A stretch of 64,000 nt of DNA, taken from assembly GCF_000002425.4 (NCBI RefSeq), contig NC_037264.1, positions 16,675,391 through 16,739,390 of the forward strand, given 5' to 3'. The stretch is from Physcomitrium patens (lineage: Eukaryota > Streptophyta > Bryopsida > Funariales > Funariaceae). The notes beneath the pieces were generated by a model. It was given only the letters and a program-made list of their open reading frames with translations. It was not told the origin of the DNA and did not search any database. Made by a program: the position numbers and the translations under genes. Positions 23,320 through 35,640 of the stretch are shown here, in pieces (within the stretch, counting starts at the first letter, position 1; every line of letters begins with the position of its first letter).

Positions 23320-24647
23320 TTGTGTCTATCGTCTTTGAAAGAGATTATCCTTGCTAATCAATCAACTTGCTTATTTACTATCTCTAGCCATGGCATACTA
23401 AAGATAACGTTATATTTGAGCTTTGTTACCTTGAACTTCTGTCTTAAGGTATAGGTGTCATTCAACCTCAAGGTTTCTTCTTTATATGTCTCAGTTAATA
23501 TGTTCTCTTGATCATCAAGTAGATATATCCTTCCTCTTTTGATCACTTTAGTTTTAATATCAAATTATTCAATAATCTTAATTGAGATGCAATTTTTTAT
23601 AGAACCACAATCTATACCACTCAACATGGTTATCTTCTTAGTTGACTCTCTAGACACACTAATTAACTCTTCTGATACTTGTCTAAGGTCATACCATTTG
23701 TCTCCGAGAAATAACAACTATCTCCAATATTAACCCTTAGTACTTTTATTAAAAAGCTCTATTTTTGTGCTCTACTTCTTTATCATCTTGATGAACCTTG
23801 AGATTATAAACCTACCTTCATTTATTGGTGCTTAAATTCTGGTGCTTTAGATAATCTTTGATTTAATGGCCTGACTTCCAATAGTAATAACACAATTCTT
23901 TTTGTGTTAATATTTGTCATCTCTATCATGTCAATGGTCCGTGCAAGGTATCAATCTCTATTGGCATATATTGTTGTACCATAATATTAAATAATGATAT
24001 AGGATTTTGCCATATAGGTCGTACTCTATAGTTTTTGAAGTCTATGGCATTGAATCTCTTTACAATCCTAATTTCTTCCTCAAATGTTTGTGGATCCTTT
24101 AATTCCACTTTCTGAACCACAAGTTTTAATCCTTATACAAACCAATCCATCATCTCTGTTTTTGAAATATTATCAATTTGAAGACATAGAGACTTGAATC
24201 AAAAAATATAATCTTTTGCTGACTTGGATTGTATAAGGTTAGTCAATTGATCGCATGCTAATTTCTTTGCATTGATGGATTAAAACTATTTCTTAGGTTC
24301 GGTTTCAAACTCCTCCCAATTATAAAATCTACCTTAAGCTCTATAATTTTGATTTTGATGTTGCCACCAAATGGCTGTCCTATCTCTCAAATACTTAGCT
24401 GCATACATAATTCCTTGAATAGTGCTTTCTTAGATAGTTTGAGATATTGTCACATATTGAAGAGCCATTGACATATATCTTCTTGTCTTGGAATTTCAAA
24501 ATATGTTTTGGACTTATTTAATTTTAGCCTAATAAATATTAATTTTCTTATTTTAGAAGCTTTTATTTGTTCTTGCAGAGTAGCTATCTAGTGTAGGAGG
24601 TATTGTACTTGAGCCTCTATCTGGAATGGCTCTACCATATCTTCCAT
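23320..24647 (-). pseudogene. gag and protease start of Ty3-type element E (third family)
   Basis: The minus-strand gag opens with ATG at 24647. It runs in one frame, with stops, through ELKDPQTFEEEIRIVKRFNA and PIEIDTLHGPLT (23926-24120), to a zinc-knuckle-like C-Y-Y-W-K-S-G-H near 23880-23910. Protease-like sequence follows: KYNVIFSMPWLEIVN at 23370-23410, the second half of a retropepsin. The pol part is missing, since the family-2 array begins at 23317. The protein is not alignable by eye with gag of families 1 or 2. Confidence 0.65.
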
Positions 24648-24675
24648 GCTACAATTTCTTTGCCAAACTTTGCTA

Positions 24676-24692
24676 CTATAACACCTTCTACT
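24676..24692 (-). other. Degenerate primer-binding-site-like motif of element E
   Basis: The minus-strand sequence GTGTTATAGTAGCAAAG is a weak match to TGGTATCAGAGCAAAG. It is placed just upstream of the gag start, where a primer site belongs. Confidence 0.35.
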
Positions 24693-24699
24693 CTTTTAA

Positions 24700-25394
24700 T
24701 TGACTTCTAAATAGTAGCTTGTGGTAGCTTCAAATCAATAATTGGTGTGATCATAACAATTGACGTCTAACTAGACACTGGCTATTAATATATTACCAAA
24801 GAATAGACTAATACTTTTTCTAATACTAATGAAATGGTACTAGATTCTTTTAAAGATTTAAAACCTTTCCAATCTATAGCAACATAAATTCCATCACAAA
24901 GTAGAACAAAATGGACGAAAATAAAACTAAACAGAATATGAAAGACAAGATAGAGCAAAAAAAAATTGAACAAAATAGAATAGAAAATATAAATCAAACT
25001 TTACTAAGAGAAAGAGAACAAAGCCATACTTGACCAAATGCTCCAAAATGGCCTTGGTTAGTCCTATTTATACTTTGTTAAAATATCTTAGAACCTTTTA
25101 GAATGTTCTTAATGGTAGGCTCCATAAAGATAATTTCTCTTTTAGAAGATTCTAGAAATAGACTCTACCTAAGTAACCATCTTCCTAGAAGTTATTAGAA
25201 GTAAGTCCCATCTAGATAATTATCCTTAGTTCTTTTAGGATATTCTATGGTAGGCTCCACTTGAATAACCACCTTTAGTTTTTTTAGGTTATTCCATGAT
25301 AGGCTCCATATGAACCACCAAGTTGGCTACAATTCTAAAAACTTCTAAAAACTTCTCAAAAATGGCCCCAATTATCTATCTCTATATGTCAACA
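24700..25394 (-). repeat. Probable 5' LTR of element E
   Basis: The region upstream of element E gag holds a strong minus-strand TATA box, TATAAATAGG, and heat-shock-like motifs upstream of it. A short internal unit containing GGTAGGCTCCA recurs near 25114, 25249 and 25297. The outer edge is guessed at the TGTTGACATATAG start (minus strand, 25394). No second LTR was found. Confidence 0.45.
25063..25156 (-). promoter_or_regulatory. TATA box with two heat-shock-element clusters, element E
   Basis: The TATA box (TATAAATAGG, minus strand) is at 25063-25072. Just upstream, 25091-25110 reads GAAccTTTtaGAAtgTTC, four alternating 5-bp units with one mismatch. At 25139-25157 comes TTTtaGAAgaTTCtaGAA, again four units with one mismatch. 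Heat-shock factor binds alternating nGAAn repeats, so this matches a heat-inducible promoter layout. That it responds to heat is inference. Confidence 0.5.
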
Positions 25395-27630
25395 ATATAA
25401 TTATCTTATCCATGCCTCATTACATTTGACCTTTGAATATCATGATTCTTTAATATTTTATAAAACTTTAATTTTTTTTTATTATAATAGTCAAAATTAT
25501 GTACTTTTTTTTTATTAAAAAAATAAAAACTAATGATTTCTTCTTATTTAACCAAATAATAATTAAACCATCTAATATGAATACATAACCATCTATTATA
25601 CAATATTTCTCTGTACAACTTACTCCATCTATATCAATATAGTTTAAAAGTTACAAACTTGATCTTTTGTCTCTATATTGCAACACCAGAAAAATTATCT
25701 CTTATAAATAATAAAATATTTATTCCATCTCTTATTAATACAAAATACATGGATGTGTCATATATTGAGGAAAATATTGAAAAGAAAATTCAATGTGTAC
25801 CTTGTATTATTTGTAAAATATACTAGTAAATCTAAAATTCTCTAATAAAATTATAAAACTTAAGTATCCAAAGATATTATCAAGGATATGAATCTTAGAG
25901 AACCAAAGGATCAATAAACTTAGATCTATTATCAAATTTATCTATATTTAAATAAACTATATTTCTAATTTATTTTTATAAAATAGGCTATATCAAATCT
26001 ACTATCAAATCTATTTATATTAAATATTATCAAATCTACCTATATTCACTATCTATCTAATACTTCTTATCTTTGTAAATATATATGTTGATGACATTAT
26101 TCCTTCTTTTTAGAGACGATGTCATATTATATGAACTCTTGCTCGAGAATGCACCATACACTTGGTTATAGAAGGTAGAATAGAAATTACAATAATAAAA
26201 TCATATCTCTAATAGAATACTGAATAAATTCTAATTAAATCTTATCAATGCTAATCAAGCTTTAATCAAATTCAAAAGAAATCTTAGAGAAATTACAAAA
26301 GAAATATTAAGAAATCTTTAAAGAGTTCAAAAGAAATCCACAATAAACCTTAAAAGAATTTCTAAAAAATCCTAAAGAAATATTAAAATAATCACAAATA
26401 TATCTTAAATAAATCTCAAGCAAGTTTTAATCCTCCAGGACTTCAATTAAATCCTAATGGAATTCAATCAAATCCTAGGCCAAATCCTAAATCCTAAATC
26501 TTAAGCAAATCTTAAATCCTAAATCCTAAAAAAATCCTAAACTCTAAATTCTAAGCAAATCCTAAATCCTAAATCCTAAATCCTAAACTTTAAACCAATC
26601 CTAAACTAAATCCTAAATCCTAAATCTATTGATTTAACCATTGATCTTGCTTAAAAATTTACATACTTTTCAAAAACTAAATTAGCAAAAAACATACAAA
26701 ATTTGAAGATAATTGCACTTATCAAATAGAAAGAAAATTCTTAAATTCACTCGAGTGTTGGTTGGCCTCTTACTCTAATCTAAATGTTGAATTTCAATTG
26801 CCAATATCTCCTTTTCAAACCATTTAATAGTTCTCAAATTCCTCATATGTACGGCAAATCAAGTCTATTACTTTCACATATAAATTTTATTCCAATCCAA
26901 TTAGTAGATTGCTAAAAATCTTAGAAATTCTAACTACTACTCAAAGTCTAATTTTTGAGACCTCAACCTACTTGAAATTCAATAACCTTCAATTCAATTA
27001 TTTGATTAAACTTAAACTTATAATATATATTTTAGACAACTATTTACATAAATTTTTAAAATTTGAATTATAGATCTACTATCAAATTTACAAAATTCTC
27101 CAAAATGTAATATCATTTTTATTTCATAAATTCCAAAATCACTCAAAACAATTGTGACTTTGCAAAGCTCTTACAAAATCATTATATACTCAAATCACTC
27201 AAAATCAATATTCAAAGAAATCCTATCAAGTCTCCTTTCAAATTTCACTCTCCAATTTACCAAAAAACCTTGAAATTATTGTAGATGCTCAATTTTGTGT
27301 CTTGAGGTCTGATTTTGATCCAGGTTGATAATGAGTCTTCTTTGGATATTAAACTTTGCCTTTTTGAATTAATTTTTATTCAAATCAACTTCTAACTTCT
27401 TTCTACATATATAAATATAATTATTTTTCTAATCTATCTTATTTTTGCTTATTTATGGTCTTACAAAGTAAGTAGAAGCCTACTTTATAGAAAAGTAGCA
27501 TTTACACTTTTAGTCCTACTTTATTTTAGACTATTGTCTATCTTCTAAGATAATTTGCTACAATATTTGAAATAAGATCTTCTATAATATAATAATTTCT
27601 TCATATTTTTTACTTATTTGTTATGTTATA
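25395..27630. other. AT-rich sequence without recognisable genes
   Basis: No open frame with protein-like composition and no element ends were recognised. The stretch includes A/T homopolymers near 25470-25530 and the TCCTAAA-rich block described separately. It may be decayed repeat DNA. Confidence 0.6.
26430..26630. repeat. TCCTAAA-rich degenerate short repeat
   Basis: The 7-mer TCCTAAA occurs about a dozen times, often in uninterrupted tandem, mixed with TTCTAAG, ACTCTAAA and CTTAAA variants. The plant telomere unit is CCCTAAA, so each unit differs from it by one C-to-T change. A microsatellite of independent origin is the alternative. Confidence 0.6.
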
Positions 27631-27639
27631 TCATAATAA

Positions 27640-29180
27640 CAAGTTCCACAATGAGCAGTAATCAAATATTGAGGAAGTCCAAGATTCAACAAATTATATT
27701 TTCCACATATTTTGATCTTTTTTTATTTTGAAGGTGGTTGATAGATCCTTTTATTCTTCAATAGTATTCTATATCAATGTAAGAAGACCACCTTATTATA
27801 TAATTATTATTCAAGCATTTATAACTTCTTTCAAATAAAATATTTAAAATAAAGTTATGGCAAGTTTCTACTTCTAATAAAATCACCAAATATTAAGAGT
27901 TTCTTCTAAGCTTATGATACCAAACTTATTCTATTTCAACGTCTATTTACAAAAAAAAGTATTACTTTTTAGGATCTTCATCTTTGTTACATCATCTTGA
28001 AGGTTATGACAATTGTAATGTCTTTTTTGATAATTCAGCAAATAATAGCTCTTGAGTTGAATCTATTGGTTTTTTATTCTCTATTTTTTTAGTACCACAA
28101 ATACATAAAAATTATAAACAATCATAGAATATAGAATACAATCTTTTTTGAACATTTTTTCTTTTATAGCAAAGATTTGTATTTTTCATCTTGAATTTGA
28201 TCAATGTCATTGATGAAAAGCTTCAACTTTCTTTGCTACATTTGCAAGATTCTTAGTTCGCTTTCATGTGCATTCATTTGTATCATATCTATGCCAATGA
28301 ACAAGATATTGCAACCTATTTTGGCATTACCTTGAATTTAAGACTTCTTTGATTTCATATTCTTGATTATTATCCACTTCTATAGGACATGGTAGCATTT
28401 ATTTTCTTCCTAATGTATCTATTGTCTTGTATGGTTCAACAAGAGAAACATGAAATATGAGATGGATCTTCATAGATTTTTTTAGCTATAATTAAGAAGC
28501 AATTAGATTGATTTGTTCACAAATAAAAAAAATCTTAATCTACAATAATCCAACTTATTATTAAAATAAATAATCTTGATATTGTAACAAAATAATCATA
28601 TCTTATTATCCATGTAGAATTGAGGGTGTTTCTTACAATAAGCATTAATATTTATTTTTTATTATTCTTGAGCTTTTTTTAGTTGTGTCTTTATAGCTAC
28701 GTGTAGCTCTAATAAGAAATTTGCCAAATCTTTTGCTATAATATCATTAATTTTTGAGAAGTCAAAAATATCAAGTTATTGATAAAAATCATAATTAGAA
28801 AAAAAAAAAATTAAATAGATAAATGTATCATATTATTATAAGCAAAATTTAATAATGGAAAAAGAATTGTCCTATCATTTTGATGGTAGTTGATGGTTAA
28901 TTTCAAATACTGCTTTAAAACGTAATTCACATGTTTTGTTTGTCTATCAATTTGAGGATGGAAAATAAAAGATAGTTTTATGTCTACCTTCAAAATTTTG
29001 AAAAGGATTTTCTAAAATCTTGATACAAATAGTGTACCTCCATGCAATATAATATCCTTGATTAATCTATAATAGTAATAGATATTGTCAAAAAATAATT
29101 TAGTTATTTTTTATTTTTATTAATGACAGATTTGTACATAATAAAAAATGTGCTATCTTAATAAAATGATCTATAATGAC
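27640..29180 (-). mobile_element. Fragment F of a family-2 Ty3 element (3' end of pol and ORF3)
   Basis: This matches the 3' part of elements C and D from the ORF3 end (27640) through the integrase tail to the integrase core. 28811-28993 reads MKVDIKLSFIFHP and VLKQYLKLTINYHQ. It breaks off at about 29180. No LTR is attached on the left; the match starts at AACAAGTTCCAC, inside the polypurine-tract side. It is heavily decayed and AT-rich. Confidence 0.7.
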
Positions 29181-30490
29181 TGTAAAGGTAAAATTTACCC
29201 TTCAAATTAAATTACAAGATGGCATCAATTAAGAGTTTCTTGTAATTGGTGGTGTAAATTGAATCAAGCATTTAATAAGAACAAAAGAAGAATGAATACA
29301 AAACAAATAAAAATATACATATATATATATATATATAAGCAAATACATATTTTAAAACTTAGTCACAACTTGTTTACTAGGTTTTCATCCAATAAAGTAT
29401 AAAAGAAAAAGAATAAAAGTTATATTTTTAGATAGTTACTTTTATTATCTTTCCAATGACATAAGAAATATGTAAATTTAATTTTAAAAACCAATAATTA
29501 GATTATCTTGTATATGAACATGTTTTGAAGATTAAACTAAATTATATTCTAAGATTTTAGGTTGAATGCATGTTAAAATAAATTAATTTTTATTCTTAGT
29601 AGTATAATAAATAAATATGTCATGAAATAATTGAAAACATATTCTAAAAAATTCTTATTTTTAAGAAATTATATTAAAAGCAATCTAGAACTTGATGCTC
29701 AGGCCATAAGTCTTACAATTTTTAGAAAACTTTCAAATTTTTTTTAAATAGGTAGTATAAAAAGAGGCAAGACTAAGACCATCTTTAGTCTTTTTAATAC
29801 CTTTTATTTTTTATTTTTTAGTCTCAGTTTAAGATTCTCTAGCTTCTTTATAATTGACTATAGTCATTATAGGTTTTTTTTCTATTTTATGAATACCTCT
29901 TATTTGTCTACTTTTTCTTTTTTATTAATACGAGAATATATTTATTCTATAAATTTTTGTCTTAATTCATGTCTTTAACATTCACAAATTTATAATAAAA
30001 AAATACATAATCCTTTTAAGATCTTAATGTATAATTAATTCAATCTTTTCTTGATTCATGATGGTTTTTTATTATTAAATTCATGATAAATATACATTAT
30101 GTATGAAAGAAATTATATAAACCTATTTTTTTAACACATATATAAAATTTAAATAAATATTTTTATAATTTATATTATAGTTAATTTTATATTTTTGATC
30201 CAATGCTTTAAAACATTATAAACCAATTTTCTTTATTAAAATTCTTTCAAAAAAAGGGAATTTAATTTTTTTTAATTTTTTATTTAATTATTAATTAAAA
30301 AATTAAGCACAATCAAATCTATTATAATAATTAATTTAATATTATTTATAATAATTAATAAATTTATATAAATTTTTAGATTTTGTATAATTATTTCAAT
30401 TAAATATATAGTTTTTTAGCTTGATATTTTTACAAGAAATAATGATGATGTGAAAAAATATATATATTTTATTCCTAATATGTATATATG

Positions 30491-30534
<44 letters not shown>

Positions 30535-30535
30535 A

Positions 30536-30570
<35 letters not shown>

Positions 30571-31330
30571 TATGTATATGTATGTGCATGTGCATGTATA
30601 TTACCTTATATGGTAGAATTTTCTTTATCATTAAGTATTTATTAAAAATTATATAAAATATAAAATATCACACTTAATTAGAATTAGCATGATTAAAAAA
30701 TTATTTAAAAAAATTAAACCATTTAAGATCTTAAATATTATGTAGAAGGTAGAAAAAACTGTGCATAGTTGTTGGTTCTTATTTTTTGTTCTTTTTACCA
30801 CAATATTTTGCAAGATATTAATTAAGGCCTTGTTGATAGGTTCAGTTTTTTTGTAATTTATAAAATTAATATGTCTAAATAGAAATAATCCACCATCATT
30901 TGATTATTTTTGTTCAAAAAACATGTCCATTGATAACTAATGAAATCTAAACAATATCCAAACTTGATTATAATTTTTCAAAGTTATTGTAAAATATTAC
31001 TAACAAACCCTCTGTGTTCCAAATGTAAAGTAGATAAAGAATAAAATGAAAGAGCAATAATTTAAAATGGAGTGATAGCAGTTCAATTTAACTTTGCGAA
31101 AGAGTGCAATAAAACAGACAGACATTACTGTGAGTAGTCACACCGAACATTTTACCACGTCTGATTGATAAGGAAATACATATACACACTTAAAAACAAA
31201 TCTACAAATGCATAGAAAAAACAACATATGAATTTGATAGTTTATGGCAGAAGTTAAGGGCAAAAATGACAAGGTTGTTGCCAGCAGCTTGGAAGAGATA
31301 GAGTAGCCTCCCTTTTAATGAAAAAATGCT
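29181..31330. other. AT-rich intergenic stretch with (AT)n microsatellites
   Basis: No gene is supported. There is a 22-bp AT run near 29316-29337 and a larger TATA/TGTA microsatellite block at 30470-30590. Long A/T tracts occur around 30240-30410. It marks the transition to the higher-GC gene island. Confidence 0.6.
30478..30590. repeat. (TA)n microsatellite with TGTATA interruptions
   Basis: TA dinucleotides are interrupted by regularly placed TG and AA steps, giving a higher-order unit of roughly 30-50 bp. It ends in TGCATGTGCATG. The block is self-complementary and may be assembly-sensitive. Confidence 0.8.
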
Positions 31331-31624
31331 TCTCTCTTTATTTATTTACATACATACATATATATACATGCACACACACATACAAAAATGCAAAGTTGTT
31401 CAGATGTCACCCAAAAATGGCAGACGGAGGGTACAGTAACAAATTTCTTTGGAATAGCTGAATGATGTACTCTGGTAGACCTGAACACCACCATCAAAGC
31501 CTCCTCTCTCATCATGCAATGCAGCATAACCCACAAGTGAGCTGTGGTCACGAGCTGCAATTAGCAGTGAAAGCCACTGATCCATGTAAACAGAAGACAA
31601 AAGAAAAGGGTAAGGACTCAACAC

Positions 31625-31960
31625 TCAGTCGTAATCATATGGACAGATACAGAAAGATCGATAGATAGATAGATAGATAGAGGCATTCGGTGATGCTATC
31701 GACGATCGATTGTAGCTGATCGCAGTACTGGAAATGGTGGTTGTGGAGGTGGTAGTGGTATTAGTAGTGTGAGAATCGAGCACTGCCTCCGACTTGATGG
31801 CTAGATGAGTCCGCTTCACCGCTTGAGATAGAGATCTCTCAACGCAACGAAAAAGGTGACAGAAAAGGGCTGTAGCCACACGCGCCACGGCCTGCTCCTC
31901 GGGCACCACCACTCGAGCACCACGCTCAAGCATCCCCATCTTGATCTTCTGAATTCCCAA
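31625..31960 (-). CDS. Hypothetical ORF divergent from the PAF-acetylhydrolase gene
   Basis: A 111-codon frame lies on the minus strand, about 0.6 kb upstream of the divergent lipase gene. The first half (LERGARVVVPEEQAVARV and following) is protein-like. The second half is Thr-rich low complexity coded by ACC/ACT repeats. No family is recognised and no intron structure could be proposed. It could be chance coding in a GC-richer region. Confidence 0.2.
   Translation of the reverse strand: MGIQKIKMGMLERGARVVVPEEQAVARVATALFCHLFRCVERSLSQAVKRTHLAIKSEAVLDSHTTNTTTTSTTTISSTAISYNRSSIASPNASIYLSIYRSFCICPYDYD
31655..31680. repeat. (GATA)n microsatellite
   Basis: Six tandem GATA units lie in the upstream part of the gene island. 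Confidence 0.85.
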
Positions 31961-32073
31961 GTCGCGTCGTCTGGCTCATCACAGTGGAATGAATTTCCCC
32001 GCTTTCTGACTAGGCACGTTCTCTGTACGCTCCAATGTCTGCTACGTGACAGGTGATATGGTAATTAAGTCTA

Positions 32074-32373
32074 GTGTCTCGTTTGCTTGGTCTAACAATG
32101 TGTGAACACTTCACCGCAGTGTCGCGGAACTCATCGTTGCCAGAGCTTGTTCGCAAGCTCCAACTACTTGTTCATGAGTGTAGCTCCCTGCGGGAGTACA
32201 TTAATGCCGCTGCTTCGGAACAGCAGCAGCCTGGCATGCTCCTACGAGTGGCGCGGTGGGAATGTAGTTTTTGTTTTCTGATTCTAGTTGCTGTGATGCG
32301 AGTATGGGAATGGGAGTGCTTGGGTTCTAGAAGGTCCGCCTGTGCCACCAGTTTTGAGGGTTTTAGTGGATAA
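32074..32373 (+). CDS. Hypothetical ORF upstream of the PAF-acetylhydrolase gene
   Basis: A 99-codon frame contains a short helical, protein-like stretch, LPELVRKLQLLVHECSSLRE. It could be an upstream exon of a longer transcript or chance. No splice joining to the downstream gene was found that keeps the frame, and nothing in it matches the PAF-acetylhydrolase fold. Confidence 0.2.
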   Translation: MSRLLGLTMCEHFTAVSRNSSLPELVRKLQLLVHECSSLREYINAAASEQQQPGMLLRVARWECSFCFLILVAVMRVWEWECLGSRRSACATSFEGFSG

Positions 32374-32537
32374 AGTGGTGATGCAGGAGCAAGCAATGAG
32401 GATCAATCCGTGAGTGGACATGTGACGGCCGGCTGCATTTGGGAGGTCTCAGCCGTGGTGTTGGAGTAGCTAGTTTCAAGCACGCTGGTGCACATGTTGA
32501 ATCACCGCGCTCGAAGTTTGTGCAGTGTCTGGTGAAA

Positions 32538-34779
32538 ATGGGTGGTCGCCCCATGCATCTGCCGAAACCGCTGGGTCCGTACCATGTTTCATTTGCTGAT
32601 TTCGAACTGCGGCGAAGGATAGGTGAAGAAAGTGTTGCTGTTCATCCCTCAGATCCTGAAAAGAACGAGCTCAATTTGGACAATGTGCCGCCAATGCGAT
32701 TCTTCTATCCCACAGGTGAGGATCCCAAGTGGCATCTCTCCGACACGCAGGCGCGGCGCTGGCTGCCGCATTTCAACTACACATGGGGCTACTTCTCCAA
32801 AATTATCCTACCGTCATCCTGCCTACGTCGCTTCGCCATTTGGGTCCTCACGTGTGCGTACGCCCACCCATCAATTCAAATGCTGCAAGCATCTGTCAGA
32901 ATGCATAGAACTCTCGGCGATCATGTCTGAATTGTGCAATGTGCGTTAGGAATGTCGTCACAGACTTCTGACATTGGCAGTGGCAGGCTTCCTGCATCTG
33001 ATTTTGTGGCTGCAGCTGCACTGCTCGGTGGCGAAGCCCGTCTTGATTCCGGAAGGCGAGGACAAGAATGGTCGATTGCCCGTGGTGATTTTCTGCCACG
33101 GCATGTGGGCTTGTCGCACAACCTATACGCTTGCCTGTTGCGACATTGCTTCACATGGTTACAGTGAGCACATGGACTGTTTTCCCTTTCCAAACCGTTC
33201 GTCTAGGGGCAGCTATCATACTTGCAATGTTACTTCTGTCCTCTAAGCAGAAAGAGCCACAGAGAGCGAGAGAGGGAGAGAGAGAGAGAGAGAGAGAATC
33301 AATTTTTGTGCAGAATTTAAGAGAATTGATCGCCATATATGTTGTCATGGCAGTTGTTGTAGCGGTGGAGCATTTAGATGGCTCAGCGGTTGCTGCTAAA
33401 TACAGAGACGAGAAGGGCAAAAGCAAGTGGATTACTCATGCGTTCGCGGAACGGCCGTTCGACGATACGCCAATTGCAGACCGCTCCAAGCAACTCAGGC
33501 AGGTAACAACCTCGGGATAAAGATTCACATGTCAACCTGTTTAAGTTGCCGTGAATTCCTCGACTCATGTTCAGCAATACTTTGAGTGCAAGCTTCCATG
33601 AACTTAGCAGGATGTTGCTGGGATGAAGTGCAGCGAACAGACGAGGTCCGCAAGGTGGTCGATGTGTTGGAGATGCTCACAAGCGGGCTTCTCACACAGA
33701 AAGCCAATGCAGTGAAAGGAAAAACGGCCTTGGATCTGAGAAAGATTCGGGGACGCATGGACATGTCGCACTTGGCCATTCGAGGGCATTCATTTGGAGG
33801 CTCCACCGCCATAGTCGCTTGCGGGCTGGACAAGAGACTCAAATGCTGCATCGCTGAAGATGCGTGGTGGCAACCTATAGAGCAGGTAATTTACACACTT
33901 TACGACATTGAATGCAAGCATGTTGCACAAATGGCAAGAAGTCAATCGTTTTAAGGTGCTGAATTCTTTGCGTTGATGCAATAACTCACGAGTTATATTT
34001 CGTTGCTGTGGCTTCAGCTCGACTTTGACAGAGTGGCTGGCAAGGTTCCATTGCTTCTCGTCAATACGGAGCTCTTTGAGTGGAATGATCTACGTCGCTT
34101 GCGCACCCTTTTTCTTAAAGCACGAGCCGATGCGCGGCGTGATGAGCAGCCTCTGGTGACAGAACTGTTCACGATCAAGGGTGCGCGTCATATGGATCAG
34201 AGCGACTTTCCCGTGATGTGGCCAAGGATCTTCAAAGCAGCAAAGTACGTCTCGCAGCCCCTCCGCATAAATCGCTAAACAAAGAGGATTAAATCTACAA
34301 TGATTCATCACCTTAGGGTCCTTGCTACACAAAGTGTTCCACCTACCTGTAGATTAGATTTTCTGTGGGGGAGAAAATAGACCCTCTTATGAGTTTTGGT
34401 AGCTTTCTGAAGCTTGTCTCTTGCTTGCAGATTGTCGGGTACGGTAGATGCGTCGCTCGTCAAAGATATCAACAGCAGACTCTCTCTTGAATTTTTGCAT
34501 CGTAATCTGTTACCACCTGGTTCGTTCATCTTACTTATGGCACTCCTCGGGTAACGTTGTACTTTCTCGTCGTTGAAGCCTTGATTGGTGAAATTTCAAT
34601 CCAGCATGTCTTACAGCATCATGTCTGCTTTGCGTGCAGGAACAGGAGCTCCGTACGCAGTAGAGATTCTCGAAACAGACACTGCTTATCTTCTCGATAG
34701 TACGCTTCCACAACCTGCAGAAAGATTGTCACCAGCAGAATCATCTGAGCAGCCGGAAGTAAGGACAGAATCGTTGTAG
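32538..34779 (+). CDS. PAF-acetylhydrolase-type lipase/esterase, seven exons
   Basis: This is an alpha/beta-hydrolase of the platelet-activating-factor acetylhydrolase family, which releases short or oxidised acyl chains from phospholipids. Proposed exons: 32538-32853, 32987-33163, 33354-33502, 33634-33885, 34018-34244, 34431-34519, 34640-34779. All introns are GT-AG and the total is 1350 nt (449 residues plus stop). The first ATG in frame is used and gives the family start LPKPLGPY. Key sites: oxyanion-region PVVIFCHGMWACRT; nucleophile GHSFGG (exon 4); Asp in AEDAWW; His in GARHMDQSDF (exon 5). All triad residues are present. The exon 1-2 junction is the least certain (donor 32853 or 32851; acceptors 32980 or 32986). 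No signal peptide is evident. Substrate and location are inferred only from the family. Its neighbour, LHCB4, is in the same direction and unrelated. Confidence 0.85.
33262..33297. repeat. (GA)n microsatellite in intron 2 of the lipase gene
   Basis: GAGAGCGAGAGAGGGAGAG and then a pure GA run lie within the intron at 33164-33353. It leaves the splice sites intact. Confidence 0.8.
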
Positions 34780-35640
34780 ACACTGGGTTCATTTGTGCAC
34801 CTTTGAAGCGTACGATGGCTAAATCACGACTTTCGAGCTTAGCATACGACTCTACGACGTTCCAAACTTTCTGAAAGGATTTCACGTAGAATCGGTGAAA
34901 ACAAAAATATTCATCATGATGAAGACGTAATTGGTTCCTCTACCATCAGATGTGTGAGTTAGCACCTTCAATCAAGAATCACATAAAAAGCATCGTTATC
35001 AATGCATTTCCATCAAAAATCTTCAGAACCGCTTTGAAATGAACGATTCTTCACCGTGGGGATTCACTCCAATTCTTTTCTCTATCAAACACTGTAATCA
35101 CTGACAGAGATGAACGATATTCAATACTAAATTCTGTGAAAGAGAACAGAGCATCATTGAAGTAAGATATCTCAAGCAGTCAAAAAATTTCACGCTATAA
35201 TTGCTTGCAAATGAATTACTTCCAAAGGCCTTATGACAAGTTGCATGTTTATGATCATCAGGCAAGCTGCCAGAGACCATCCTGACTCCCGCTAACATCA
35301 CATATCAAGATTCGAAGAGAATCTCACCACACATGCGAAGATAGCAGTGAGCCACGAAAACATGACGACTTCAAACCAATACGAACATTTGACTTCTATG
35401 ATACATAGAGGAGAAACATAACCTGACTTCCGAATGTAGCATACTGGTCTCATCAACGGACATTGTCAGTATTTCTTAGACCTGATCTAGAAAACTACCT
35501 TTCCCACCGTTGCCCCATATTCCCTCAAGGTTCCATATGTTACTAATCCAACCATATTTGCAATTATATAATGGAAACCATCTGCCGAATTCCATATTGG
35601 CTGAGTCGGATAGTTGAATCTGCTAAAATTTACCAGGTAA
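34780..35640. other. 3' flank of the lipase gene and intergenic spacer
   Basis: This presumably holds the 3' UTR of the lipase gene and the spacer to LHCB4. No protein-like frame or repeat of a family seen elsewhere in the window was recognised. Confidence 0.5.

Noticed and set aside
26430..26630. CRISPR-like array
   Set aside because: The units are 7 bp with no spacers, in a plant nuclear context.
30416..30631. 71-codon frame of alternating Tyr and Ile
   Set aside because: It is a translation of the (TA)n microsatellite, not a gene.
33131..33520. Single 129-codon frame through the lipase gene
   Set aside because: It includes intron 2 and its GA repeat. Only the part from 33354 to 33502 is exon.
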